Assembly: GCA_910578185.1 (NCBI GenBank)
Contig: CAJTPN010000001.1
Span: 112,005 to 176,004 of the forward strand
Length of the DNA: 64,000 nt
Source of the DNA: an uncultured Acetatifactor sp.
Lineage (GTDB): Bacteria; Bacillota; Clostridia; Lachnospirales; Lachnospiraceae
Direction: 5' to 3'
Shown: positions 51,881-60,793 of the stretch, piece after piece
How positions within the stretch are numbered: the stretch's first letter is position 1
Layout: the number at the start of each line of letters is the position of its first letter
Made by a program: the position numbers and the translations under genes
The notes under the pieces: model-generated
Databases searched by the model: none
Told to the model about the DNA's origin: nothing
The model's input: the letters and a program-made list of their open reading frames with translations, nothing else

Positions 51881-53470
51881 ATGGCGGAGGCAATTTTAAA
51901 GACAGGGGAAAATGGGTACAATGAAATGGAATTTCAGGGGCGGCGGATTCCGTTTCGGAGTATATTGGATTTGGAGGAGAGGCCTATGGGGGAGGAAGGC
52001 CGTCCCTCTTTTTATCTGGATTTAAATTTGAATCAGGTGATTGACAGGATCTGCCGGGATTGGGGGGCCGATACCGCGTCTTTTTATTATTATTTTCCCG
52101 CCAATGCCGCCTGTGAAGATTATCGCAGAGAAATATACGAGGATATTCGGGATGGGGGTTGTTTCAAGGGACTTTGCAGGTTCCTGACGGATATGCAGGC
52201 CAGAAGCGAGGCGGCTTGTAAAAAGGAAGAAGTCCGGGAAAAGATGCAGAAGGCGGCATGGCACATGAAGGAGATACTATGTTATTGTGAAGCCGTGGAG
52301 AAGCTGTATCAGGAGCTGGACCAATTAACGCTTGGCTCCAAGGGAATGATTGCCTTTCGCGCTTATCTGCAGCAGTATCTCGCCTCGGCGGAATTTAAAG
52401 ACATGCGGGAGAAGGCCGCGGCGATCAGGGATAGTCTGATGGGCTTTCGATTGAGGGTAGTGTATGAAAATGATAGAATGACGGTGACGCTTGGGGAAAC
52501 GGAAGGCGCATATGATAAATTTCTCCGGGAAAGCTTTCCGGAACGGAAGCAGGAGATGGAGGAGCTTCTGGGCAACTCGGTGAGTCTGTCAGAGCTGGAA
52601 TCCGAGCTTGTGCGGATTTTGCAAAAGCAGAGCCCGGCAATTTTTAAGTCCCTTTGGAAGTTTTACAGGTCATATGGGGATTATGCTTCCCAAACACTGC
52701 TGCGCTTTGCTTCCGAGATTCGCTTTTATCTGTCTTTTTATCGTTTTGCGGAGCAGATGGGAGAAAAGGGATTTTCGTTCGCCAGACCCTGTTATCACCG
52801 GGCAGAAATGTCTGCGGAGGGGCTGTATGACCTGGCGCTTGCCTGTGGGCGGGGGGAAGAACATGAAATTGTCAGCAATGATTTCCGCTATGGGCAGGGG
52901 GAAAGGATCTTTGTGCTCACAGGGCCCAATCAGGGAGGAAAGACCACCTTCGCCCGAAGCCTTGGGCAGTTGGTTTATTTTACTAAAATGGGGTTGGATG
53001 TTCCTGCGCGTTCCGCCCAAATGTTTCGCTTTACGGAGCTTTTGACACATTTTTCCGTGGAGGAGAGCGTGGAGACAGGGCGTGGAAAGCTTAAGGAGGA
53101 ATTGGTCAGGCTTGCGCCCATGATGGAATTGGTTCGGAATGCTTCAGGAGCGGCAGGGGAAAGGGAATATTGTGGTTTTGTTATTATCAATGAGCTGTTT
53201 ACCACTGCTGCCAATTATGACGCCTGTATTATGGGTAAGAGGGTGCTGGAGCATTTTCTTTCGGAGGGCTGTATGGGCATTTATGTTACGCATTTAAAGG
53301 AATTGGCAAAGGAGCGGGGTGGGATTGTGAGTTTAAGGGCCATGGTGGATCCGCTGGGCAGACGTAATTTTCACATTGCCAGAGGAGAGGCTTTGGAGTC
53401 AGCCGGCGCTGTCAATCAGGTGCGTAAATACCGACTGACTTACGAAGAGCTGAAGAGGAGACTGTCATGA
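51881..53470 (+). CDS. MutS-family ATPase-like protein 1 (MutS domain V only)
   Basis: 529-residue protein with a clamp-like helical region and a C-terminal MutS ATPase domain but no mismatch-recognition domain I. Walker A is GPNQGGKTT (about 347-355), then a MutS-like MFRFTELLTHFSVEESVETGRGKLKEE block. The Walker B region reads VIINELFTTAANYD: the usual Asp is Asn, while the Glu is retained. YVTHLKEL follows. The start is ATG 51881, whose ribosome binding site is poor; ATG 51926 is a possible alternative. It overlaps the second MutS-like gene by four bases. The two products probably form a heterodimer; whether they bind DNA or something else is open. Confidence 0.88.
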   Translation: MAEAILKTGENGYNEMEFQGRRIPFRSILDLEERPMGEEGRPSFYLDLNLNQVIDRICRDWGADTASFYYYFPANAACEDYRREIYEDIRDGGCFKGLCRFLTDMQARSEAACKKEEVREKMQKAAWHMKEILCYCEAVEKLYQELDQLTLGSKGMIAFRAYLQQYLASAEFKDMREKAAAIRDSLMGFRLRVVYENDRMTVTLGETEGAYDKFLRESFPERKQEMEELLGNSVSLSELESELVRILQKQSPAIFKSLWKFYRSYGDYASQTLLRFASEIRFYLSFYRFAEQMGEKGFSFARPCYHRAEMSAEGLYDLALACGRGEEHEIVSNDFRYGQGERIFVLTGPNQGGKTTFARSLGQLVYFTKMGLDVPARSAQMFRFTELLTHFSVEESVETGRGKLKEELVRLAPMMELVRNASGAAGEREYCGFVIINELFTTAANYDACIMGKRVLEHFLSEGCMGIYVTHLKELAKERGGIVSLRAMVDPLGRRNFHIARGEALESAGAVNQVRKYRLTYEELKRRLS

Positions 53471-55086
53471 AGGTGTGTTTACTATATGCCGAAAAGGATT
53501 GGGACAATACCGGACATTATTTTGAAGAAAATGCGGTGATTCAGGATTTGGGGCTGAAGACCATTTTTCAGGCGGCTTCCAAGGAAATAGAACTGGAGGA
53601 CGGCAAGGTAAAGCAGGTTCGGGAGGCGGATCCCTATATACAGGAGGTCATGAAAAAGGTGATGATGGTTCCTCTTCATACGAAGGAGGAGATAAGGTAT
53701 CGCCAGGAGATTTTAAAGGATTGCCTTAAGCGTGAGACGTTTATCTGTCAATTGTACCAGCTTTCTACGGAGATATTGGCAAGGTGGGACAAACTTGGCC
53801 GCCGTGGAAACCAGAGGACGTCCGCCGGCAATTCTACAGGGAGTCTGATCACGGAGGCACATGTGCTGAATCTGTTTGTGACGGGATTATCGGAATTAAA
53901 AGCGCTTTTTGCAGGGGAAGCGGAGGCCTTTCAGGCGGAAGGCGTTTTGAACTTTTATGAAAGGCTTTGCCAGGAATTTTCCGAGGAATTGGAGACAAAC
54001 TTAAGGAAGGTATTGAAAGATATCTCCTTTTTTGCCAACGAGAAGGAGCACGGGGAGATTACCACTAAGCTGGTGGAAAAACCCAGGATTGTTTTTGGGT
54101 GTAGTATGGGAGACGGCTTGAAACCGGATGCTTTTCGATTGGAGGCGGTTTCCACCCAGCTTAGAAAACATCGGGCTCCCGACAGTACCATCGGCCGGGC
54201 GCAAGAGTATTTTAATGCCCTTTCCGGTGATGCTTTTTCGATACGGAAGGAAGAGGCGCTGTCCACACAGGCGGTACGGATGGAGCACAGGGTGGTGCGA
54301 CATCTGATGCTTTGTTGTACCCCTTTTATGGATGCCTTTCGCAGTTTCTTTGATCAACTGCGTTTTCAGGCTGCTTTTTATCGCGGTGCGATCACATTGA
54401 AGCATTACATGGAGCGGTTTCACATTCACGCATGTTTCCCCAAAGTGGGCAAATGCGGCGACCTGCGATTTGCGGAGCTTCGGGAGCTGGTTATGGGCAT
54501 AGAGCAGCGGATAGAACCAGTGGGCAATACCTGTGTGATTGAGGATAAGATGCTATTGATTGTCACCGGGGCAAACCAGGGAGGTAAGTCCACTTTTTTG
54601 AGGAGTATCGGCATAGCGCAGGTTATGCTGCAAAGCGGTCTGATGGTGGCTGCAGAAGAATTTGAGAGCGGTATTTTTCCATCTGTCTTCACGCATTTTA
54701 CCAGGCGCGAGGACAGTGAGATGAACAGCGGAAGACTGGACGAGGAGCTGGGGCGGATGAGCGGAATTGTGGATCATCTTGACGCGAAATCTCTGGTTTT
54801 ACTCAATGAGTCGTTTGCTTCCACCACGGAGAAGGAAGGCTCCGTTATCGCTTACGATATCGTCAGAGCGCTGAAAGAGGCCGGTGTGAAAGTACTGACC
54901 GTCACGCATCTTTTGTCTTTTGCGCAGAGAATGTATGAGGAATCTGCCAGAGGAGAGTGTTCTGGTGTGGAGTTTCTCACCGCTTTGCGGATGGAGAACG
55001 GGAGGCGCACTTTTAAAATGATTCGGCACGCTCCGGAGCTTACCAGCTTCGGGTTGGATTTATACGAGGAACTGATTGGCCACTGA
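53467..55086 (+). CDS. MutS-family ATPase-like protein 2 (MutS domain V only)
   Basis: 539-residue paralogue of the preceding gene. The core domain (about 200-350) is followed by Walker A GANQGGKSTFLRS (about 367-379), FTHFTRREDSEMNSGRLDEELGRM, and Walker B SLVLLNESFASTTEKEGSVI, again with Asn in place of Asp. No nuclease (SMR) or mismatch domain is present. ATG 53467 overlaps the first gene's stop (ATGA), so the two are translated together. It ends 29 bases before the rpsU promoter. The relationship to MutS2 or MutS-like proteins of unknown function needs alignment. Confidence 0.9.
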   Translation: MKVCLLYAEKDWDNTGHYFEENAVIQDLGLKTIFQAASKEIELEDGKVKQVREADPYIQEVMKKVMMVPLHTKEEIRYRQEILKDCLKRETFICQLYQLSTEILARWDKLGRRGNQRTSAGNSTGSLITEAHVLNLFVTGLSELKALFAGEAEAFQAEGVLNFYERLCQEFSEELETNLRKVLKDISFFANEKEHGEITTKLVEKPRIVFGCSMGDGLKPDAFRLEAVSTQLRKHRAPDSTIGRAQEYFNALSGDAFSIRKEEALSTQAVRMEHRVVRHLMLCCTPFMDAFRSFFDQLRFQAAFYRGAITLKHYMERFHIHACFPKVGKCGDLRFAELRELVMGIEQRIEPVGNTCVIEDKMLLIVTGANQGGKSTFLRSIGIAQVMLQSGLMVAAEEFESGIFPSVFTHFTRREDSEMNSGRLDEELGRMSGIVDHLDAKSLVLLNESFASTTEKEGSVIAYDIVRALKEAGVKVLTVTHLLSFAQRMYEESARGECSGVEFLTALRMENGRRTFKMIRHAPELTSFGLDLYEELIGH

Positions 55087-55115
55087 AAAAATTTAGTAAA
55101 ATTCGGAAAAAACTA

Positions 55116-55143
55116 TTGACGGATTTCAATCTTGTGGTATAAT
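55116..55143 (+). promoter_or_regulatory. Strong sigma-A promoter of rpsU
   Basis: TTGACG (55116-55121) and TATAAT (55138-55143) separated by 16 bases, about 88 bases before the rpsU start. Confidence 0.8.
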
Positions 55144-55230
55144 AACAGATGTGTATGTGCAAAGAGCAATACATAATATTAACCCAATCAGTCATGTTGC
55201 TTGAGGGACTGAAGGGAGGGTCGGGAAGAT

Positions 55231-55407
55231 ATGTCAAACGTAATCGTAAAAGAAAATGAAACATTGGACAGCGCTTTACGTCGTTTTAAAAGAAGCTGTG
55301 CAAAGGCTGGAATCCAGCAGGAGATTCGCAAGCGTGAGCATTACGAGAAACCTAGTGTAAGACGCAAGAAAAAGTCTGAAGCAGCTAGGAAGCGTAAATA
55401 TAACTAA
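55231..55407 (+). CDS. rpsU: 30S ribosomal protein S21
   Basis: 58-residue basic ribosomal protein of the small subunit, needed for initiation. It begins MSNVIVKENETLDSALRRFK and ends KKKSEAARKRKYN, the standard bS21 sequence. GGGAGGG and ATG 55231 are well placed. It is a single-gene transcription unit behind the promoter at 55116 and before the hairpin at 55415. Confidence 0.97.
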   Translation: MSNVIVKENETLDSALRRFKRSCAKAGIQQEIRKREHYEKPSVRRKKKSEAARKRKYN

Positions 55408-55414
55408 GCGGCAG

Positions 55415-55438
55415 ATCCCCGGTTTGACAGCCGGGGAT
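55415..55438 (+). terminator. Hairpin after rpsU
   Basis: ATCCCCGG (55415-55422) and CCGGGGAT (55431-55438) form a perfect 8-bp stem with an 8-base loop. Only TCTTC follows, not a run of T, so it is a weak or alternative terminator. Confidence 0.6.
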
Positions 55439-55531
55439 TCTTCGTGGAAAAGTCCTTTTTGATGAGGTATATATTTGGCTGCATTCTCATATTCTTTAGA
55501 TAGAGAGAGGAATATGGAGTGTGGCATTTTT

Positions 55532-56692
55532 ATGTTTAGAAAGAAGTCTTTTGTGGCTTTGCTTTTGACGGTTGTGCTATTGTGCACATCGGTACTGCCG
55601 GCGAAGGCAAATGTTTCAATTTCTTCCCCGTCGGTGATTTTGGTGGAAAGCTCCACGGGGGAGGTGATCTATGAACTCAATTCCATGGAGCGGAGAAGTC
55701 CCGCCAGTATCACAAAGATCATGACGTTGCTTCTTACTTTTGAAGCCATAGAAGCAGGGAAAGTGAGCCTGACGGATCAGGTGACAACCAGCGAATATGC
55801 CAGTTCCATGGGTGGGTCGCAGGTCTATCTGGCGGCGGGAGAGACGCAGACGCTGGATACCATGATAAAATGCATTGCGGTATCTTCGGGTAATGACGCA
55901 AGTGTGGCGGTGGCGGAGCACATAGCCGGCAGTGAGCAGGCCTTTGTGGAGCTGATGAATGAAAAAGCGGTGGCGCTGGGGATGGTGGACACTCATTTTG
56001 AAGATTGCTGCGGGCTGACCGATTCCGACGGCCATTATACTTCCGCCAGAGATGTGGCGATTATGTCCAGGGAACTGACCACCAAACATCCCGATATTTT
56101 CAATTATACTATGATCTGGATGGAAGACATCACACATGAAACCAGGCAGGGAACGATAAATTTTACCCTGTCCAGCACCAATAAACTGTTGAAACAGTAC
56201 CAGTGGACTACCGGGCTGAAGACGGGTTCCACCAGCAAAGCCAAGTATTGTTTCTCCGCAACTGCTTCCAAGGACGGCATCGATTTGATTGCGGTGGTCA
56301 TGGGCGCGCCGGATTACAAGGCCAGATTTCAGGATGCACAGACGTTATTGTCCTATGGATTCAGCATATGCCGGATTTATGTGGATGAAAATAAGGAGCC
56401 CCTGGCACCGCTGACCGTGAAGGGTGGTGTGACGGAGGAGGTTTGTCTGGAATATCAGGGTGAATTCAGATATCTGGATACCACGGGCAGTGATCTGTCC
56501 ACGGTGGAGAAAGTGCTGGATTTGCCGGAAGCCGTGCAGGCACCGGTGGAGAAGGGCGCGGAAGCGGGAAGAATTCGATATCTTTTAAACGGGGCTGAGA
56601 TCGGAAGTGTTCCCATATTCTATACGGACAATGTGGAAAAGGCGGGATATCTGGATTACCTGCAGAAAATATTTGACTTTTTTCTACTTTGA
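55532..56692 (+). CDS. D-alanyl-D-alanine carboxypeptidase (DacF/PBP5 family)
   Basis: 386-residue secreted serine peptidase that trims the stem peptide of peptidoglycan. The signal peptide is RKKSFVALLLTVVLLCTSVLPAKA. Active-site motifs are SITK (SXXK, in SPASITKIM), SGN (in SSGNDAS) and KTG (in TGLKTGSTSKAKYC), followed by the C-terminal beta domain and an amphipathic membrane-binding tail (YLDYLQKIFDFFLL). The start is ATG 55532, though ATG 55514 is possible. Another copy is at 59216. Confidence 0.93.
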   Translation: MFRKKSFVALLLTVVLLCTSVLPAKANVSISSPSVILVESSTGEVIYELNSMERRSPASITKIMTLLLTFEAIEAGKVSLTDQVTTSEYASSMGGSQVYLAAGETQTLDTMIKCIAVSSGNDASVAVAEHIAGSEQAFVELMNEKAVALGMVDTHFEDCCGLTDSDGHYTSARDVAIMSRELTTKHPDIFNYTMIWMEDITHETRQGTINFTLSSTNKLLKQYQWTTGLKTGSTSKAKYCFSATASKDGIDLIAVVMGAPDYKARFQDAQTLLSYGFSICRIYVDENKEPLAPLTVKGGVTEEVCLEYQGEFRYLDTTGSDLSTVEKVLDLPEAVQAPVEKGAEAGRIRYLLNGAEIGSVPIFYTDNVEKAGYLDYLQKIFDFFLL

Positions 56693-56844
56693 ACATATTG
56701 CATAATGATTTGATACATAGTATGGCCGTGCGGAAAGGTCTCCTGGGAGGCAGAAAATCTCTAGGGACCGGTACACGGGAAAGAGCGGAATTCCCCTGGA
56801 GGACAGGAGACTTGGCGGCCTGATGCAAGACGGAAAGGAAAGGC

Positions 56845-57723
56845 ATGATAGATATACTGATAACGGTTGCAGGCTTCTTGGCGGTTGTGTTGCTTTGGGT
56901 GATGATCTACGACAGCAACCGCTTTGTGATAAGGGAACATACGGTGATGGACAGGCGAATCAGAAAGTCCTGCAGAGCGGTGGTTTTGTCTGACCTGCAT
57001 AATAAGCGCTATGGAAAGAATAACGAAAAGCTGCTTGGGGCAATCCGCAGCGCCCGGCCGGATTTTGTGTTGATTGCAGGCGACATTTTGACGGCGAAGC
57101 CTAAGGCGTCCATGGAGCCTGCGCTGGAGCTGTTGGGTGAGCTTGCCAAGGATTATCCCGTGTATTACGGAAACGGAAACCATGAGCATCGGTTAAAATT
57201 ATATCCCCAAAGCTATGGCGATATGGCGGACAGGTACAGGGAGGCGCTGAAACAGATTGGGATTGAGCCTTTGGTGAACAGTCATGCTAATCTGCCCGAT
57301 TTAGGAATCACAATTTACGGCTGTGAAATTGACAAACTTTTTTTCCGGCATTTCAGGACACAAGATATGAAGCCTGATTATATGCGGGGCCTTCTTGGAC
57401 AAGCTTCGGACAGAACCTACACGGTGCTTTTGGCGCATAATCCGGATTATTTTCCGCAGTATGCGGATTGGGGCGCGGATATGGTGCTTTCCGGTCATGT
57501 CCACGGAGGCGTGGCCCGGGTGCCGTTTTGGGGCAAGGGTGTACTGTCTCCGGCGCTGCGCCTGTTCCCCAAATATGACGGGGGGATTTATCGGGAGGGA
57601 AACGCCATTATGATTTTAAGCCGCGGTTTGGGAACGCATACGATTCCAATCAGGGTGTTTAATCCGGCGGAGCTTTGGGTGGTGGATTTTCTGACGGATT
57701 GTGACGGAAGCTGTGACAGATAG
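56845..57723 (+). CDS. Metallophosphoesterase, membrane anchored
   Basis: 292-residue calcineurin-like phosphoesterase. One N-terminal transmembrane helix (residues about 3-22, ILITVAGFLAVVLLWVMI) is followed by metal-site motifs in order: VLSDLHNKRYG, LIAGDIL, GNGNHEHR and LSGHVHGGVARVPFWGKGVLSP. AAGGAAAGG precedes ATG 56845. The 152-base gap before it holds no other gene. YkuE/YpbG-type relatives act on envelope or nucleotide substrates; this one's is unknown. Confidence 0.9.
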   Translation: MIDILITVAGFLAVVLLWVMIYDSNRFVIREHTVMDRRIRKSCRAVVLSDLHNKRYGKNNEKLLGAIRSARPDFVLIAGDILTAKPKASMEPALELLGELAKDYPVYYGNGNHEHRLKLYPQSYGDMADRYREALKQIGIEPLVNSHANLPDLGITIYGCEIDKLFFRHFRTQDMKPDYMRGLLGQASDRTYTVLLAHNPDYFPQYADWGADMVLSGHVHGGVARVPFWGKGVLSPALRLFPKYDGGIYREGNAIMILSRGLGTHTIPIRVFNPAELWVVDFLTDCDGSCDR

Positions 57724-57753
57724 GATAAGAAAAAAGAATAAAACGAGGATATT

Positions 57754-58506
57754 ATGGCGATACCCGTAAAACTGGAAGTGTTTGAAGGTCCTCTGGACCT
57801 GCTGCTTCACCTGATCGACAAAAACAAAATAGATATTTACGATATTCCCATTGTGGAAATTACGGAGCAGTATCTGGATTATATCAAACAGATGGAGAGA
57901 AGCGACATGAATGTGATGAGCGAATTTCTTGTCATGGCGGCCACGCTGATTGATATCAAGTGCAGAATGCTTTTGCCCAGAGAAGTGGACGAGACAGGAC
58001 AGGAGGAGGATCCCAGAACTGAGCTGGTACAGAAACTCCTGGAGTATAAGATGTGCAAGTACATGTCCATGGAGCTGAAGGACCGTCAGGTGGATGCAGC
58101 CAGGAATTTGTACCGGGATCAGAAGCTGCCTCCGGAGGTGGCGGCTTACCGCGCGCCCATCAATTATGAGGAACTGTTGGGAGATTTGACTTTGAGCAGG
58201 CTCCATGAGATTTTCAAGTCCATAGTCAAAAGGCAGGAGGACAAGATCGATCCAATCAGGAGCCGCTATGGCAATATAGAAAAAGACGAGATTGATATGG
58301 ATGCAAAGATGCTGTATGTGGAGGCGTATGCCAGGGAACACAGGCAGTTTGGTTTTCGTAAACTTCTGGAAGGCCGGAAGGGCAGGATGGAGATCATTGT
58401 CACATTTTTGATTATCCTGGAGATGATGAAAACAGGAAAAATTACCATAAGTCAGGAGAATATCTTTGACGATATTCTCATTACGTCCCTTTCAGCAGCA
58501 GAGTGA
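57754..58506 (+). CDS. scpA: Segregation and condensation protein A
   Basis: 250-residue kleisin of the Smc-ScpAB condensin complex, needed for chromosome compaction and segregation. The family opening is present: MAIPVKLEVFEGPLDLLLHLIDKNKIDIYDIPIVEITEQYLDYI. It is four bases before the start frame of the ScpB ORF. The gene is directly followed by scpB, as in most Firmicutes. Confidence 0.97.
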   Translation: MAIPVKLEVFEGPLDLLLHLIDKNKIDIYDIPIVEITEQYLDYIKQMERSDMNVMSEFLVMAATLIDIKCRMLLPREVDETGQEEDPRTELVQKLLEYKMCKYMSMELKDRQVDAARNLYRDQKLPPEVAAYRAPINYEELLGDLTLSRLHEIFKSIVKRQEDKIDPIRSRYGNIEKDEIDMDAKMLYVEAYAREHRQFGFRKLLEGRKGRMEIIVTFLIILEMMKTGKITISQENIFDDILITSLSAAE

Positions 58507-58571
58507 GCATGCGGCAGGCGATGACCCTCCGGGGCGAAACGAGAGATGCAGGAGATTTTAAGGAGCGGAAA

Positions 58572-59141
58572 ATGGAGAGAGAGAAGGCGGAAGCAGTCAT
58601 TGAAGCGGTATTGTTTACCATGGGGGAATCCGTGGAGATCAGTCGGCTGGCGGATGTGATAGAGGAAGATGTGAAGACCACCGGAAAAATTCTGGAGGAA
58701 ATGGTTAAACGATACGAACAGGAGGGCAGGGGAATTACGCTGATTCGGTTTGACAATGCGGTTCAGCTCTGTACCAAGGCGGATATGTACGAATACCTGG
58801 TGAAAATTGCCAAGGCGCCCAGGAAGATGACGTTGACGGATACGGTGCTGGAGACGCTTTCCATTATCGCCTACAGGCAGCCGGTGACCAGGCTTGACAT
58901 TGAGCGGGTGAGAGGGGTGAGCTGCGACCATGCCATTAATAAGCTTCTGGAATACGACCTTATCACGGAGCTGGGACGTCTGGACGCGCCAGGCAGACCT
59001 TTGCTTTTCGGTACCACGGAGCAGTTTCTGCGATGCTTCGGTGTGGGCAGCCTGGAAGAACTTCCTTCGCTGAATCCGGTTCAGATGGAGGAATTCAAGC
59101 AGCAGGCGGAGGCGGAGGTTTCTCTGCAGCTGGAAGTGTAA
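58572..59141 (+). CDS. scpB: Segregation and condensation protein B
   Basis: 189-residue winged-helix partner of ScpA in the condensin complex. The start is ATG 58572 (MEREKAEAVIEAVLFTMGESVEI) with AAGGAG upstream; an in-frame GTG at 58503 overlaps scpA and would add 23 residues. Conserved TLSIIAYRQPVTRLDIERVRGVSCDHAINKLLE and RPLLFGTTEQFLRCFGV are intact. Confidence 0.97.
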   Translation: MEREKAEAVIEAVLFTMGESVEISRLADVIEEDVKTTGKILEEMVKRYEQEGRGITLIRFDNAVQLCTKADMYEYLVKIAKAPRKMTLTDTVLETLSIIAYRQPVTRLDIERVRGVSCDHAINKLLEYDLITELGRLDAPGRPLLFGTTEQFLRCFGVGSLEELPSLNPVQMEEFKQQAEAEVSLQLEV

Positions 59142-59215
59142 TAAGGACATGCCGCCAAACATAAAAAGGGGAAACAGCCTCATATATTATTAAAAATCCC
59201 GTTTGGAAGTTTCGG

Positions 59216-60628
59216 ATGAAAAAAATGCGAATGTGCAAAATGCGGATGAAAAAAATAATAGGGGGCTTTTTTTGTGCCTGTCTTTTGCTGGCTTCCCCGG
59301 CGCCTGCGGCAAAAGGAGACATATTGGATGCGCCTATTGGTGAACAGGCGGCGGATATTGCCCAACTGTCGCTTTACGCCAACTCGGCAGTGCTGATGGA
59401 CGCCGATTCCGGAAGAGTGTTATATGGGAAAAATGAGAATGAAATAATGGCCATGGCCAGCACTACAAAGATTATGACCTGTATCACGGTGCTGGAGAAT
59501 GTTTCGCTGGACGATGAGCTTACGGTATCGGCCTATGCGGCCAGCATGCCTAAGGTAAAGCTGTACATACAAAAAGGAGAGCGATATAAGGTCAGGGATC
59601 TGTTGTATTCTCTGATGCTGGAATCTCACAATGACTCTGCGGTTGCGCTTGCGGAGTATGTGGGAAGGGGGCAGCTTACCGGTGAGCTGCATGACAAGGA
59701 TATAGGGGAGTACACCGTTTCGGAGAGCAAGAAGGCTATGGCAGCGTTTGCGGCGCTGATGAATCAAAAAGCACAGGAGCTGGGCTGTGAAAATACTTGG
59801 TTTATCACACCAAACGGTTTGGACGCCACGGAGACAATCCAACTCAAGGACGGCAGCAGTCTTGAAAAAGAACATTGTACCACTGCGGCGGAGCTGGCAA
59901 GGATACTTGCATATTGCATTAAAGAGTCACCCTGTACCGAAGATTTTTTGAAAATCACCAGGACAAGGGATTATAGCTTTTATACCGGGGGGCGCAGCTT
60001 TTCCTGTACGAATCACAATGCGTTTCTGGATATGATGGACGGCGCGCTTACCGGCAAGACCGGTTTTACCAACAAGGCCGGATATTGTTATGTTGGGGCT
60101 CTGGAGCGGGATGGAAGAACTTTTGTAGTGGCGTTGCTGGCCTGCGGATGGCCAAACAACAAAACTTATAAGTGGAGCGATACCAGAGAATTGATGCAGT
60201 ACGGACTGGACAATTATCATTACAGGAGTTTTTCGGAGGAAGGGGTTGCCTTTGACGAAGGGCTGCTGGAAGCTGTTCCCGTGCAAAACGGCAGGACGGA
60301 TATCCTGGGGAGTACGGCTTACACGAATGTAAGGATCGCGGACAGGATGGGGGAGGGGCAAAACGGAGGAGAATCGCATTCTTTCGGGACGGATAAGTGG
60401 GTGGAAGGTCTGCTGATGAGAGCCGACGAACAGATCCGAGTGGAACACAGGGTACAGGATTCATTGACCGCGCCTGTGGAACCGGGGATTGCAGTGGGAG
60501 AGATAGACTATATTGTGGGGGATACCGTCTATAAAAGGGAGACCATCGTAACCGCGGATCAGGTGTGGGCCATCGATCTGGAATGGTGCGTGCGTCAGGT
60601 GCTGGAGCGGTATTTTTGCTTTTTCTAA
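59216..60628 (+). CDS. D-alanyl-D-alanine carboxypeptidase (second copy)
   Basis: 470-residue penicillin-binding protein of the S11 family. The signal region is MKKIIGGFFCACLLLASPAPA, preceded by a short basic leader. Motifs are STTK (in ASTTKIMTC), SHN (in ESHNDSA) and KTG (in LTGKTGFTNKAGYC), followed by a long C-terminal domain and VRQVLERYFCFF. ATG 59216 has GGAAG upstream. The DNA around the start contains a repeated ATGCGGATG pattern, so an internal start at 59246 is possible. It ends 29 bases before a strong terminator. Confidence 0.92.
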   Translation: MKKMRMCKMRMKKIIGGFFCACLLLASPAPAAKGDILDAPIGEQAADIAQLSLYANSAVLMDADSGRVLYGKNENEIMAMASTTKIMTCITVLENVSLDDELTVSAYAASMPKVKLYIQKGERYKVRDLLYSLMLESHNDSAVALAEYVGRGQLTGELHDKDIGEYTVSESKKAMAAFAALMNQKAQELGCENTWFITPNGLDATETIQLKDGSSLEKEHCTTAAELARILAYCIKESPCTEDFLKITRTRDYSFYTGGRSFSCTNHNAFLDMMDGALTGKTGFTNKAGYCYVGALERDGRTFVVALLACGWPNNKTYKWSDTRELMQYGLDNYHYRSFSEEGVAFDEGLLEAVPVQNGRTDILGSTAYTNVRIADRMGEGQNGGESHSFGTDKWVEGLLMRADEQIRVEHRVQDSLTAPVEPGIAVGEIDYIVGDTVYKRETIVTADQVWAIDLEWCVRQVLERYFCFF

Positions 60629-60657
60629 AAAGAATTTAGAAAAAATGTTAAAAAAAT

Positions 60658-60687
60658 GCAATTCGTTCTTTGCGAGTTGCTTTTTTT
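60658..60687 (+). terminator. Rho-independent terminator after the second DD-carboxypeptidase
   Basis: GCAATTCG (60658-60665) and CGAGTTGC (60673-60680) form an 8-bp stem with a G-T pair and a 7-base loop, followed by TTTTTTT (60681-60687). Confidence 0.85.
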
Positions 60688-60697
60688 GTGGTATACT
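60670..60697 (+). promoter_or_regulatory. Promoter of the decarboxylase operon, overlapping the terminator
   Basis: TTGCGA (60670-60675, inside the terminator stem) and an extended -10 TGgTATACT (60689-60697), spaced 16 bases. It would drive 60794-64000. Confidence 0.5.
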
Positions 60698-60793
60698 GGT
60701 ACAGACAATAATCATGGGGTACTTTTTGTTTTTGGTCAGTATCCCGATGTTAAGTTGTTTGTATTTCTATATTATAAATGGAGGACTGAAAGC

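Noticed and set aside
60656..60793. Upstream extension of the carboxyltransferase
   Set aside because: The extra 46 codons run through the terminator, promoter and leader; ATG 60794 has a proper GGAGG.
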